Shown here piece by piece: positions 52,732 through 59,500 of a stretch of 59,500 nucleotides of DNA. The translations under genes and the position numbers were made by a program. The stretch lies in the NCBI GenBank assembly GCA_012295275.1, contig CM022665.1:9942976-10002475 (forward strand), read 5' to 3'. This DNA is from Chrysomallon squamiferum. Lineage: Eukaryota; Mollusca; Gastropoda; Neomphalida; Peltospiridae. The number at the start of each line of letters is the position of its first letter. The first letter of the stretch is position 1. The notes under the pieces are model-generated. The model did no database searches. It was not told the DNA's origin and worked only from the letters and a program-made list of their open reading frames with translations.

Positions 52732-55700
52732 TATATAATTTTTTTGTTTTTTAAATTACATTTTCTAAAAACATATACAAAAGAAAAAAGAAAGGACAGT
52801 TTTGATTCAGTTATTTTTTTTCAGTTTACTTCCCTAAGTGCAATATATAAATCATAAAATGACAAATGAGTACAGGTGCTATTTTATTCCATGACCTTTA
52901 ACCTTTTCTTATAAATAATTTGTCAACACTGATATTGATTGTTTGAGTAATGATTAGGCTGTCTGCACTTTACACCTGCAAGTATTTAGATATATGTAAT
53001 TAATGTGCATAACCATTAACATTGTGACCTTCTGTCTAACAAGTTTTTCTGTCTACTATCACCCCTTTTTTATCTACTATCACCCCTTCAATTTCAATGC
53101 TAGTGTTTTAGAAAACGATCCCAAGAAAAGAAAAGGCATATAAGTTGAATGAATCTAAGATTTGTTAAATGACACTAACATTGTATGTGAAATGAGAAAA
53201 AAAAGAACAAAAAGAAAAAGAAGACTGATGTTTAATAATAAATCAAAATTATTTCTTTTTTAAAGATTAACATGTTTTTTTTATCAAAACAGGAATAGTT
53301 TTCATGCATTTATATAGTTTATTTTTTTGTTTAAAGGTTTCTAATGTTATCTTCTTTCTATACATCTGTCTTGACTACAAGTTTAAAGCCAGCTAATGTC
53401 ACAGTATGATCTTATGTCTATACATCCATTTGACCAGAAGTTAACTAAATGACATTTAATGTCATCTTGCTTCTGAACAGCTACTTTAACAGTTTTGCAA
53501 TTTGTAAGTTACTAGGTAATAATTACTAATGGTTCATACAAACACAAGAAGAAGAAACCTGACATTCTGAACTGAATAAAGTTAAAAAAATAAGAAAGTG
53601 ACCTGTTGATGACATAAGACATGGTTTCAGATAGAGTTTACCAAACAATAATTAATAATAGTTCATGTAATACAAGAAGAAGAAATCTGACATTCCAACC
53701 TGAACAGAAGACAGAGAGAGAGAAGAAAATAAACTGTTGATGACATAACACATAGTTTCATCTACAGGCATTTAAGTTGACCTCATCATGTTAAGTAAAT
53801 GTCAAAAGTGTCCTGAGAGATGTTTAAATTAAAGAGATGTGTTAAGCAGTTCATAATTCTTGTTGAATTAAAAATTCATACCTACTTTATCAAATCTTTA
53901 CAGAAACATTAATGCATTAAGAACCTTAGTGCCAACAGTATATGTTACTTTATACAGTTAATGATTTATATATTTCATTATTTGTTCTTAATTATTAATG
54001 TGTACTGGACACAAAACGTATGTTTGTTTTTTTGTTCTGTAATGATGTCACTACTTCATGGATACTCTTCCAGACAAGAAACTAAATCTATAATGCTTAA
54101 AAATAGTCCTTGGGGTATTTCTTCCATATTACATATCACTTACACATGTTTAAAAAAATAATATCTTAAAATATTCAGAAAAATAACTGCTGAATGAGGA
54201 TGTCCTTGGTACATGACAGCTAGGTACAAATTGTTAACTATTTAATTCATCCATTTTAGTAACTTTTTAGTAGTATATAATAGTGAATGATAGGTAACTG
54301 CTCAGTGAGAAGGACTTTAATATTACGCTTTATAATGTCAGGAACACAAAATGTTAATTATATTAATTACTTTTCAGTAGTACATTATAGTGTATGATAC
54401 ATAATTGCCAAACAAGGAATTTGATAATAAAGTTTAAAAAGTCAGCTCAAGTAAGCTAAATAGTTAAAATATGTAATACTGCATAAATACTGAACAAAAT
54501 TAACTTACTGTGAATAAGGTGTTAAATCATTCTGTACTTTTTTGTGTCTAATTCACAGCAAAAAGTAAACTCTGTTGATAAATGCAAACTAAAGTACATA
54601 TACCCTAACCTTTACTTTTCGTCACACAGCCAAAACGAATTAAAACATCAAACAGTACACTCCTCAAATATTTAATGAAATTCCATCACAACCATGTAGA
54701 ATTATCTTGATTAAAACAATGTGTAAATGACACACAGTAATAAACTGACTAGCTGAAGATACACCTGTTGAAGTGTACCTGTATATGATAAGCATTCATA
54801 TATCAGTGCACCATGACTTGTTAACTCAATATACAGTACATTAATTCCTCAACCACTTAATGCTGTGACAACAGAGCAGTGAGTGTGCCAGACTTCTATA
54901 CACAAACTTGTGACCCAGTAAGTGTACAATAACCCATCTTCACTCATTCATAACTTTTTGTTGTTGTTTTTTACTCCAGGGCTTGAACGTAAGTGTATAT
55001 GAGTGAAATAATGTTAATAAAACACTCCTACATAATAATAATGTAAATCCAAGTGTGTGGGAGATTGTTTTTCTGTTTATTTTTAAAATGGACAATGGTA
55101 AAATCTCAACAGACACAAAAGGATAAATTCCCCAGAAATGGTTGTCTATGACAAAAATTTTAATTATTCTAAATGTAATCAAATAATATCATAAGTATAT
55201 AAATAAACCCATTGATAATGTTATCTTTTGTTTACAGTTAGTTTTTAATTTAGAAGAAAAAGGTATTTTTTATTCATTATAACTTTTATTTCAGATAAAT
55301 TAGGTTAATACTATAAATATCTGATGAGTAACCAGACATTCAAAACATCAGTTTGAGACCAACACTTCAATTAGTGAATCAACTATGTGAAATGTCCTTA
55401 ATTGTACTGAAGATTCAAGCATGTCTGTCTTTTGTACATATCCAATAACATGAAATATCTGCTAAGATATGATCTGACATTTAAAACTATTACTGAATAA
55501 AAATGTAAGTACCACAACTAATTCACTCAACTTCCAACTGTCATTAAAGGCTAAGGTGTAATGGTATCTATCAAGTGATGATTCAGTAATAGTAGAAGAT
55601 CATAGATCAGATTTAAGATATATTTATTGTATTTAAATTTTTTTTTATAAAGATGCATAATATTGCATGATTTAATGACTATTAAAATAATAAAATGAAT

Positions 55701-58249
55701 GTTTGTCCACTTTGCTGAAGAAGATTTAAAAACAAAAACAGTATTATAATCATTATATCAGTGAAATGTCTGTATAAGATACAGATTTTCAAAATTGTTC
55801 CTCTATGCACTAAATATTCCTAATTGCCTATGTTTGTATTTCACTTCATAGAGTGGAATATACAAGTGTTTGTTTATTCTGGTACACGAGAGAGTGGGGT
55901 TCTCTAGAAATATTAAATCTCTTACACAAAATCAACCCTTATAAAAATAAACGAGTAATTCAAGATGTATATTTGAAATAAGATAATTCATTTAAAAAAA
56001 GAGAAGCTTTCTTTCTTATTCAGCCTTGACTAGTCTGTATTCTCTGTTAATAAATATAACTGGTAACCTGAACTTTTGAAATATAAAGGAATGTATACCG
56101 TGAAAAATAAGATAATAATAAAGTTTTATATTCAGCATTATCCAGAAGTGGTTTGGTACTTGTCTCATATGACATCAGCCAGACTATCAGTTTCAAGAAT
56201 ACCACTGAGTTATTTCACATGGTACTTGTATGTTATAATAGACTAACATGTTTTTCTTAACCTTGAAACTGTGTACTTACTAAATTCCATCACTGCCATT
56301 AACTAACAGTAAAAGTTTAGAGAAAAGAACTAGAATTTTTACAAAACCCTATCTCACAGACTATAGCAACTTTTCTCATATTCCTGATAAAATGTACTTG
56401 CTTTGTCCTGATTAACTAATTATAAAAGCTTAGAGAAAATATTTTTCTTGTTAAGTTTTAGAACTTTCAAATTTCATGGAGTTTTCAGGAGATTTTTTAA
56501 AATTGTTAATATTATTATATTTTTTAAAATAGTTTCTTTCACACACACACACACACACACGTATGTATTCTTGAGAAAATGAACATGGAAAATTCTTCCC
56601 TATCATTAAGTAGTAGTAAAATCTACTAGAGGTAAAATTTGTTTTAACAATATCATTATTATACAGAAGTAAAAACTCTGAGAAAAGGTATTTTATGGGA
56701 TAATTTTACACAGTATCTTGGTAATAATATGTTAAATATCAAACAGTCTCTAATTCGAAATGTTCTAATAGCTTATCTGTTGTGAATATGTCATCACCAA
56801 TAAATTACCAATAAAAGCCTGTTTTCCTCGTAACCAAAAATATATGTATTTTCCTTTCTAACAAGAATTGTTTTGGAGAAGGTTTTTGAAGATATATGTA
56901 TGTTTTTGGTTTCAGGTTAATATATTATCAACTGGTCTTATCTAATTTTAGCTCTTTAAAACTATATATATTTAGTTACAAGTCTGAAAGGTTTCTGTTA
57001 AAAAAGAAATTCCAGTTTCCAGGCCTGTTTTTCTGGCAAGAAACTGTTTTGTTATTGTGATAACAATTTAAATGAAATAAATGTCAATCATGTGTATTTC
57101 TTTTGTATGTTGTCATTAGGAGTACAAATTAGGTCATACTAGACAGAAATGTACTGATTATGATACTAGGTTCAGATAACATTACAGCAGGTTCTTTCTA
57201 TCATTTTGGTATAATGCTCTTCCTCTTGTGTGCAACACTGAACTGAATATTATTATTATCTGATTTCTTATGATATGCTTTCCTCTGTATTCTGAAATTT
57301 CCTTTTATGTTCAAGTACAAAATTCTGATTATTAAAGCTTTTACAAGTTATTAAACCAAATATGATATAATAAAATTATTTTAACAGACAATGTGTCACA
57401 ACTTTGTTCAGTGATAAATAATTTAATTTTAATAAATGCCAAATTACAGGTAAAGTTTTCACACAATCATACAAAAGTATATGTTACTGACTTTATTTTT
57501 TATTTATTTATGCATCACTCTGATTTTACTTTGTATTCAAGCCAAATATAACCTGCCCTAGAGATTTAAATATATAAAAGTGCACGTGTCTATAAAGAGA
57601 AAATACAAGTGCCACACATAATATGTTGAAGTAAAGGTTTTGTATATATTTGGTTCTTTTTTTACTTTTTAATGTTTTGCTTTTTGCTTTTTATTTTTTA
57701 ACATGTTTATCCACCTGGTTGTAAACAATATCTTATTTTCTTTGCAGTTTAAAAACAAAATAAAAGTTAAGGTGATGAATTGGTAGAATAGAGTACAAGT
57801 TAATGTATAAAATTTATTCAGTGTTATTCACTTCAAAATTAAATCTTTGATGATAATTTTAAGTATTGTTTTTAACAAATAATAGAGTCTAAAGAAAAAA
57901 TAAATTAGTTAAAGCTTAAATAATAGAAATAAAATCAGAGATTAACTATACCCAAGTTGATATAAAAAACTGCTTAAAGCATTTGAAAAAATCACCTTTA
58001 AATAAAACAGTAACAATGATTTATTTGTTTGTTGTTAGATTTGATTTGTTATGTTTTGTTTTCTAGACCTTAAAAATTATGTAGACCTTAATGATATCTG
58101 ACGAATTTTAATATTTAAAATTTATTATTTACCTGAGCTTTTGGATGCTGACTCAGCTGAAGGTCATCACTGGGGAAACGCCTCTGAACCATTTCTGTGA
58201 TCTCATTATTCATTGTATCTTTTATTTCATCTTCTTTTTCTTGAACCAT
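11135..58249 (-). CDS. ARHGAP20: Rho GTPase-activating protein 20-like (PH, RA and RhoGAP domains), 14 coding exons
   Basis: Join complement(58133..58249, 49150..49223, 44728..44839, 43463..43521, 42871..43062, 41488..41569, 40446..40523, 30525..30597, 23910..24053, 21557..21756, 17504..17665, 16877..16986, 13180..13493, 11135..12846). This gives 1142 residues plus stop, with all phases matching, close in size to vertebrate ARHGAP20. Domains: a PH domain at about residues 88-184, ending in the family-typical FIIGWPTRNIVAIF. A Ras-associating domain at about 196-305 contains DYQLWVLTGPKEGTVYPLIG and ENPYAIKQSHLR. RhoGAP at about 356-550 starts KLFGHPLEAVC, with arginine finger R395 in GFLRKSAN, K431 and R435 in FKDYLRSIP, and N498 and P511 in NQMNSVNVAICIAPSIL. 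The tail of about 590 residues is disordered. ARHGAP20 is known as a Rap1-regulated GAP for RhoA acting in the cytosol and at membranes. All catalytic residues are present, so it should be active. The true N-terminus may lie in an exon outside the window. Confidence 0.92.
12847..13179 (-). other. ARHGAP20 intron 13
   Basis: 333-bp intron, phase 1. Donor GTAAGTAC, acceptor TTATTTTTTCAG. No internal element is noted. Confidence 0.8.
13180..13493 (-). CDS. ARHGAP20: ARHGAP20 coding exon 13 (RhoGAP C-terminal half)
   Basis: 314 bp, phase 2 in and phase 1 out. LLQRLPLANIQLLKLL and NQMNSVNVAICIAPSIL are core RhoGAP helices. The exon continues past the domain into IFGSRILRMFDEYIEN and an acidic Ser/Asp tract. 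Confidence 0.94.
16181..16320. repeat. Long near-palindrome (inverted repeat), MITE-like
   Basis: The left arm at about 16181-16228 (AAAAACATGACAAGAACGTC and onward) is the reverse complement, with few mismatches, of the right arm at about 16273-16320 (ending CTTTCTTGTTATGTTTTTA). The arms are about 48 bp with a TATATA-rich centre. A short extra copy of the inner TTAGGATTA word sits in the loop. No transposase and no obvious target duplication are seen. Confidence 0.8.
16514..16842. repeat. Compound (GT)n, (GTAT)n and (AT)n microsatellite
   Basis: About 330 bp of alternating GT, TATG and TA arrays. The long apparent open frames in both strands here are simple-repeat artefacts. On the ARHGAP20 transcript this reads (CA)n and (UA)n, starting about 34 nt after the donor of exon 12. 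Confidence 0.95.
16877..16986 (-). CDS. ARHGAP20: ARHGAP20 coding exon 12 (RhoGAP)
   Basis: 110 bp, phase 0 in and phase 2 out, donor GTAAGATC. It starts DYLRSIPKSLLIDEYMAQWL, the conserved K..LR.LP.SL segment of RhoGAP domains. The acceptor CAATAAAG has a poor pyrimidine tract. Confidence 0.92.
16987..17503 (-). other. ARHGAP20 intron 11
   Basis: 517-bp AT-rich intron, donor GTGAGA, acceptor TTTCAATAAAG. It contains a T-rich run near 17290-17320. No other feature was seen. Confidence 0.75.
17504..17665 (-). CDS. ARHGAP20: ARHGAP20 coding exon 11 (RhoGAP arginine finger)
   Basis: 54 codons, phase 0 to phase 0. GARMEGFLRKSANFCEVK contains the catalytic arginine (R395 of the joined protein). 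VLREKLDNGELVDL is the following helix, and the exon ends with AIFK of the FKDYLR motif. Confidence 0.93.
18731..18900. repeat. AAT array followed by CA/TA compound microsatellite
   Basis: (AAT)n, then AAATT units, then (CA)n, CATA and (TA)n runs. Confidence 0.9.
20296..20376. repeat. Degenerate GT-rich microsatellite
   Basis: TGTGTG interspersed with CATG and TATG words. Confidence 0.75.
21557..21756 (-). CDS. ARHGAP20: ARHGAP20 coding exon 10 (linker and start of RhoGAP)
   Basis: 200 bp, phase 1 in and phase 0 out, donor GTAAGTTT. A basic linker (RGTKRHRRPAILQIFHRRSR) precedes KLFGHPLEAVCTEG and NPAKAVI, the first RhoGAP helix. Confidence 0.92.
21757..23909 (-). other. ARHGAP20 intron 9
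   Basis: 2.15-kb intron, phase 1, donor GTAATTTG. A GC-richer block at about 23150-23570 carries a 178-codon minus-strand open frame with many Cys residues (for example FLPSGMALTLCLRQICS). It matches no family I know. It may be a repeat remnant. Confidence 0.65.
23910..24053 (-). CDS. ARHGAP20: ARHGAP20 coding exon 9 (end of RA domain, basic linker)
   Basis: 144 bp, phase 1 in and phase 1 out. HENPYAIKQSHLRSS is followed by an acidic stretch and then CEFFLKRKKSTSKRGQ, equivalent to the last RA strand and following linker in relatives. Confidence 0.9.
24651..25643. mobile_element. Non-autonomous TA-target DNA transposon (Tc1/mariner-like termini)
   Basis: The left end reads CCGTATATACTTGTGTATAA. 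The reverse complement of the right end reads CCATATATACTTGTGTACAA. The ends agree at 21 of 24 positions and are flanked on both sides by TA (24649-24650 and 25644-25645). The 993-bp interior encodes no transposase and is more CpG-containing than the intron around it. Subterminal GTCGACTTATAC words occur inside both ends, so each end can fold on itself. A 57-bp direct repeat lies inside at 25060-25116 and 25240-25296. The superfamily is inferred from the TA duplication only. Confidence 0.8.
25060..25296. repeat. Internal 57-bp direct repeat, 180 bp apart, within the transposon
   Basis: Copies at 25060-25116 and 25240-25296 start GTAAAGAATTTGGTGAAATA and differ at about two positions. The spacer contains CCAAGTGCGCGAAGCC and TTAGCGCGC. 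Confidence 0.9.
25713..25790. repeat. (ATT)n microsatellite
   Basis: A nearly pure ATT array that begins about 70 bp beyond the right end of the transposon. Confidence 0.9.
29497..29530. repeat. (ATT)n microsatellite
   Basis: About 34 bp of ATT units. Confidence 0.85.
30525..30597 (-). CDS. ARHGAP20: ARHGAP20 coding exon 8 (RA domain, DYQLWV motif)
   Basis: 73 bp, phase 0 in and phase 1 out. It encodes ESEQKDYQLWVLTGPKEG and TVYPLI, then the first base of a Gly codon completed by exon 9. The donor G|GTGATTATG is weaker than the others. It is chosen because the join restores PLIGHENPYAIKQSHLR, matching the family. Confidence 0.9.
31551..31770. repeat. Degenerate long-period direct repeat
   Basis: ATTCACAAATACTTATAAAACATGT then TTAATGAATTCC near 31551-31605 is echoed by ATTCACAAATTCATAAAGACATGT then TTAATGAATTCT near 31713-31770. 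The offset is about 163 bp. Confidence 0.6.
33291..33360. repeat. (ATT)n microsatellite
   Basis: About 70 bp of uninterrupted ATT units. Confidence 0.92.
33507..33588. repeat. (CT)n(CA)n compound microsatellite
   Basis: About 27 CT units pass directly into about 14 CA units at 33560/33561. Confidence 0.95.
34011..34279. mobile_element. hAT-like MITE with 8-bp target-site duplication
   Basis: The right end, read outward-in, is CAGTGGTTTTCAACCTTTTT, the classic hAT terminal sequence (CAGTGGTTCTCAACC type). The left end CATAGGTTTTTTTC is diverged but keeps CA..GGTTTT. The perfect 8-bp duplication ATCTAGGA flanks the element at 34003-34010 and 34280-34287. The 269-bp interior has no coding capacity, so it depended on an unlinked transposase. 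Confidence 0.82.
34981..35850. repeat. Diverged tandem duplication, unit of about 410-460 bp
   Basis: Blocks recur in the same order in two adjacent copies. GCAAGTGTAATAA is at 34984 and 35394. TATCTAGTTGC and GATATCTAGTAC match. A TAGTGAGTATT then GATTTTGTTC block is at about 35269 and 35729. CCCATAAGTTTGCCAACAAC near 35328 matches CCCATAAATTTGCTAACAAC near 35787. Confidence 0.8.
36985..37042. repeat. (AAT)n microsatellite
   Basis: ATAAAAA units pass into a pure AAT array. Confidence 0.9.
38080..38430. other. GC-richer complex block, candidate conserved non-coding element
   Basis: This stretch lacks simple repeats and open frames and has clearly higher sequence complexity than the surrounding intron. 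It contains three homeodomain-type cores (GGGCTAATTAGCAATAAGG, TTTAATTAGCC, TGTAATTACAG). An old interspersed repeat is the alternative reading. Confidence 0.35.
40446..40523 (-). CDS. ARHGAP20: ARHGAP20 coding exon 7 (RA domain)
   Basis: 78 bp, phase 0 to phase 0, donor GTAAGTTT. TCTVQVNNTDSVRDVLKACM corresponds to strand 2 and helix 1 of the Ras-associating domain. Confidence 0.88.
40524..41487 (-). other. ARHGAP20 intron 6
   Basis: 964-bp AT-rich intron, phase 0. TTTATT and ATC-type short repeats occur (near 41250-41280). No gene was seen. Confidence 0.7.
41488..41569 (-). CDS. ARHGAP20: ARHGAP20 coding exon 6 (PH-RA linker, start of RA domain)
   Basis: 82 bp, phase 2 in and phase 0 out, donor GTAAGTAT. 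It encodes a charged QQEKLKEKDKI linker followed by IIQLKIINR, the first strand of the Ras-associating ubiquitin-like fold. A poly(T) tract on the coding strand precedes its acceptor. Confidence 0.85.
41570..42870 (-). other. ARHGAP20 intron 5, with poly(A) run and (AGAT)n array
   Basis: 1.3-kb intron, phase 2. An A-run at about 41597-41627 reads as a long poly(U) tract just upstream of the exon 6 acceptor. (ATAG)n lies at 42651-42681 and TTTA repeats near 42184-42207. Confidence 0.7.
42651..42681. repeat. (ATAG)n tetranucleotide microsatellite
   Basis: Nearly eight perfect AGAT units. Confidence 0.92.
42871..43062 (-). CDS. ARHGAP20: ARHGAP20 coding exon 5 (PH domain, C-terminal half)
   Basis: 192 bp, phase 2 in and phase 2 out. 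It includes VSSLWIDTCIEELLE, FIIGWPTRNIVAIFKE and the invariant PH-domain Trp in TKDLWMLKLTK at the C-terminal helix. Confidence 0.9.
43063..43462 (-). other. ARHGAP20 intron 4
   Basis: 400-bp intron, phase 2, donor GTAAGTAG, acceptor CTATTTCAG. Nothing notable inside. Confidence 0.75.
43463..43521 (-). CDS. ARHGAP20: ARHGAP20 coding exon 4 (PH domain)
   Basis: This 59-bp microexon encodes PQTTHYLFLFDDLLIIAKQ, the characteristic second and third strands of the PH domain (HLFLFND.. in relatives). Donor GTAAGTAG. Confidence 0.9.
43520..43840. repeat. Degenerate AT-rich minisatellite, period about 34-50 bp
   Basis: Units such as GAAAATAAAAATATTCAG, AAAAATACAAAATATTCAG and GAAAATATAAATACTCAG recur. 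They are separated by T-rich segments ending in GAT, GGTTCAT or CAAG. Confidence 0.6.
43522..44727 (-). other. ARHGAP20 intron 3
   Basis: 1.2-kb intron, phase 0, donor GTGAGTTT. The part next to exon 4 is a degenerate minisatellite (43520-43840). The rest is AT-rich without a gene. Confidence 0.7.
44728..44839 (-). CDS. ARHGAP20: ARHGAP20 coding exon 3 (start of PH domain)
   Basis: 112 bp, phase 2 in and phase 0 out, donor GTGAGT. It ends with RMYIMEGPVQFSND, the first strand of the PH domain. Confidence 0.88.
45205..45345. repeat. Degenerate triplicated unit, about 46 bp
   Basis: Three successive copies share a GTATTATNAAATTAATATAA-like core followed by CTTTCATGAA. Confidence 0.75.
45876..45948. 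repeat. CT-rich compound microsatellite
   Basis: (CT)n, then GT, then CTAT units. Confidence 0.85.
46980..47013. repeat. (TA)n microsatellite
   Basis: About 17 TA units. Confidence 0.93.
49150..49223 (-). CDS. ARHGAP20: ARHGAP20 coding exon 2
   Basis: 74 bp, phase 0 in and phase 2 out. It encodes the basic stretch KKRGISTRRKSAPSAVLFKT. This corresponds to the KKK...RRRSAPSL basic N-terminal segment of vertebrate ARHGAP20, which supports orthology outside the domains. Confidence 0.85.
49915..49975. repeat. AAT, ACC and AAC trinucleotide microsatellite
   Basis: (AAT)n is followed by CACCAC units, CAACAA units and AAT again. Confidence 0.9.
51071..51258. repeat. Diverged direct duplication, offset about 145 bp
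   Basis: AACCTCCCCAAGAAAAGGTT at 51071 recurs as AACCTCTCCAAGAAAAGGTT at 51216. Each is followed by AC.NTGT.ATAAC.GGATA in both copies. Confidence 0.85.
51535..51615 (-). mobile_element. Possible tRNA-derived SINE fragment
   Basis: On the minus strand a GGTGGCTTGATGATTAAAAC start resembles a degenerate A box. GGTTCAATTC at 51562 to 51553 matches a pol III B box at roughly the right spacing. No clear tail or target duplication was identified. Confidence 0.3.
52621..52731. repeat. TTTA then (ATT)n microsatellite
   Basis: TTTA units and T-runs pass into a long uninterrupted ATT array. Confidence 0.92.
53350..53470. repeat. Diverged tandem duplication, about 61-bp unit
   Basis: CTATACATCTGTCTTGACTA then AAGTTTAA and AATGTCA is repeated as CTATACATCCATTTGACCAG then AAGTTAA and AATGTCA. 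Confidence 0.65.
53515..53770. repeat. Tandem duplication, 128-bp unit
   Basis: CAAGAAGAAGAAACCTGACA at 53545 recurs as CAAGAAGAAGAAATCTGACA at 53673. A shared TGTTGATGACATAA then ACATGGTTTCA or ACATAGTTTCA follows in each copy. Confidence 0.9.
54180..54430. repeat. Degenerate triplication, about 110-bp unit
   Basis: Copies begin TAACTGCTGAATGAGGA (about 54184), TAACTGCTCAGTGAGAAGGA (about 54295) and TAATTGCCAAACAAGGA (about 54402). The first two share a TTTTAGTAGTATATAATAG or TTTTCAGTAGTACATTATAG block. Confidence 0.75.
56541..56560. repeat. (CA)n microsatellite
   Basis: Ten CA units. Confidence 0.85.
58133..58249 (-). CDS. ARHGAP20: ARHGAP20 coding exon 1 of the window (N-terminal region)
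   Basis: 39 codons, phase 0 out, donor GTAAATAA. The exon begins exactly with ATG after the acceptor TTTTTACAG. Translation could start here after a 5'-UTR exon, or this Met could be internal to a longer protein. It encodes a charged segment including MVQRRFPSDDLQLSQHPKAQ. Confidence 0.75.
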
Positions 58250-58636
58250 CTGTAAAAATAATGCACCCATTTAATACTTCAGACTTATATAGAAAGTATG
58301 AAAAAATAAGTAAATAAGTAAATAAAATAAAAAATTGATAATGAAAAGCATATATTTCATTACTCTTCAGTATTGTGTCATTATACTGTAACCAGACAAA
58401 TGATTATATGCATGCAGCATCACTTTACATGTCACTGCCCTTTAATATTCATTCATTAAATAATAAATAAATTCAATTCATAGAAAGAAAAAGCTATTGT
58501 AAAAAAAAAAAAATAAAAAAAAAATATAAATGTTCTAAAGGATTTTGTTCTGGGGTGTTTTTAGTGTTGTATTTTTTTTTTTTTTTTATTATAAATATAT
58601 ATTTATTAAACTCTTATAATATTACATGCTAGACTT

Positions 58637-58740
58637 TTATTTATTTTTTTGATGTTTTTTGTTTGTTTTGTTTGTTTGTTGTTGTTGTTTGTTTGTTTTT
58701 ATTGTTTTTTTTGTTGTTTTGTTTTTTGGTTATTGTTGTA
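58637..58740. repeat. GTTT/GTTG simple repeats
   Basis: Runs of TTTG and TTG units. An apparent open frame here is low complexity only. Confidence 0.85.
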
Positions 58741-59384
58741 AATCTAAGAAGAAAGAAAACCCATAGACTCTACTCTCTAGGTTACTTTTTCATGTTATCA
58801 GCAAGAAATCTTTTATATGCACCTTCCAGTATTCTATTTCTTGTTATTATAAAACATGTTAATTATATCAGATTATTTTTTTTTTCCCCTCCACTTTTAA
58901 ATCTGATATTCTTCAAAACTGTTTTCAGTTCACACTCTTATATTTTATCCTCTTTTTGCTGAAAGATGTGTTTTTTCTCCCTTTATAATTAAACTCACTT
59001 CATCTTCAACAATATTTCTATCACAATGATATGTGAGCCCTTTTCTGAAATCTCAATTTGCCCCTGCTGTGGTGTATAATATATGAAGATGACTGTTCTT
59101 TCAGGTTAGCATGTGAACTGCGATGGGGACAAAATTGTCACAGGTGACTGACTAAAGAACAATTTGTGTGTAAATTATAAATTATGATTTGTGTGTTTCT
59201 CTACTTATTCATGCAGGTCAGTGTAAACTCTCTTCTTAGAGAAGATGGGCTGACCTGCTGTCCTTACATTTTTGTTTAACCCATAGGTTATATGCAAATT
59301 CAAACAATTAATTACCACATGAAAAAGAAGATTTTTAAAAATAATTATCCATTCAGATACATTTTTGTATCGATACATATTAAT

Positions 59385-59421
<37 letters not shown>

Positions 59422-59462
59422 CATACATGCACACACACACACACACACATATATATATACAG
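59385..59462. repeat. Two CA/TA compound microsatellite blocks
   Basis: (CA)n(TA)n is followed by a spacer and a second (CA)n(TA)n of similar layout. Confidence 0.92.
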
Positions 59463-59500
59463 ACATTTCCAATGTGATATACACATTATTCTAAATGCAA

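Larger units (their letters stand above)
49224..58132 (-). other. ARHGAP20 intron 1 of the window (8.9 kb)
   Basis: Phase 0 intron between the first two coding exons seen. It is dominated by AT-rich DNA, microsatellites and several independent tandem duplications (51071-51258, 53350-53470, 53515-53770, 54180-54430). A tRNA-like SINE candidate lies near 51540. No exon recognised. Confidence 0.7.
58250..59500 (-). other. Probable upstream intron of ARHGAP20, with T-rich and CA repeats
   Basis: The acceptor TTTTTACAG abuts exon 1 of the window, so this DNA should be intron. It holds GTTT-rich repeats at 58637-58740 and a CA/TA array at 59385-59462. No further exon or promoter was recognised. 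Confidence 0.55.

Noticed and set aside
58663-58962. 99-codon hydrophobic plus-strand frame
   Set aside because: It consists of T- and TTTG-rich low-complexity DNA giving Phe/Leu/Val runs.
59205-59486. Open frames over the CA/TA arrays near the window end
   Set aside because: They are microsatellite translations.
1-59500. CRISPR arrays, operons, tRNA or rRNA genes, phage or viral genes
   Set aside because: None was seen; the window has introns and eukaryotic splice signals throughout.

Overview
This is a eukaryotic, AT-rich, intron-dominated window with no sign of operons, phage or CRISPR. Long introns packed with (ATT)n, (CA)n, (TATG)n and TTTA-type microsatellites, degenerate tandem duplications and small non-autonomous DNA transposons fit an invertebrate with an expanded genome. 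My best guess is a cephalopod mollusc (octopus-like). That is inference from sequence style and protein divergence, not from a search. Three protein-coding genes can be supported by splice-consistent reading frames.

Layout: (1) 1-3673, minus strand: the first three coding exons of MRPL19 (mitochondrial ribosomal protein bL19m); the rest lies beyond position 1. (2) 3674-5434: a divergent intergenic region, somewhat GC-richer just upstream of MRPL19, with a perfect CRE octamer near 4873. (3) 5435-6704, plus strand: a two-exon gene for a 361-residue, Ser/Arg/Lys-rich protein that I do not recognise. (4) 6705-11134: AT-rich intergenic DNA between two convergent 3' ends. (5) 11135-58249, minus strand: 14 coding exons of an ARHGAP20-type Rho GTPase-activating protein with PH, Ras-associating and RhoGAP domains and a long disordered tail. 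The joined coding length is 3429 bp (1142 residues plus stop), and every exon junction is phase-consistent. (6) 58250-59500: probable further 5' intron of the same gene.

Most of the sequence is intron. It holds a 993-bp TA-flanked inverted-repeat transposon (24651-25643), a 269-bp hAT-like MITE with a perfect 8-bp target duplication (34011-34279), a near-palindrome that would form a long hairpin (16181-16320), a GC-richer block that may be a conserved non-coding element (about 38080-38430), and several degenerate tandem duplications with periods of about 34 to 460 bp. A (CA)n-type microsatellite starts about 34 nt downstream of one RhoGAP exon's 5' splice site.

The three genes have no evident shared pathway: one is mitochondrial translation, one is Rho/Rap signalling and one is unknown. 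I found no dramatic new system. The best leads are the unrecognised two-exon gene, the transposon with internal duplications, the splice-proximal repeat, and a possible intron-retention truncation of the RhoGAP protein.
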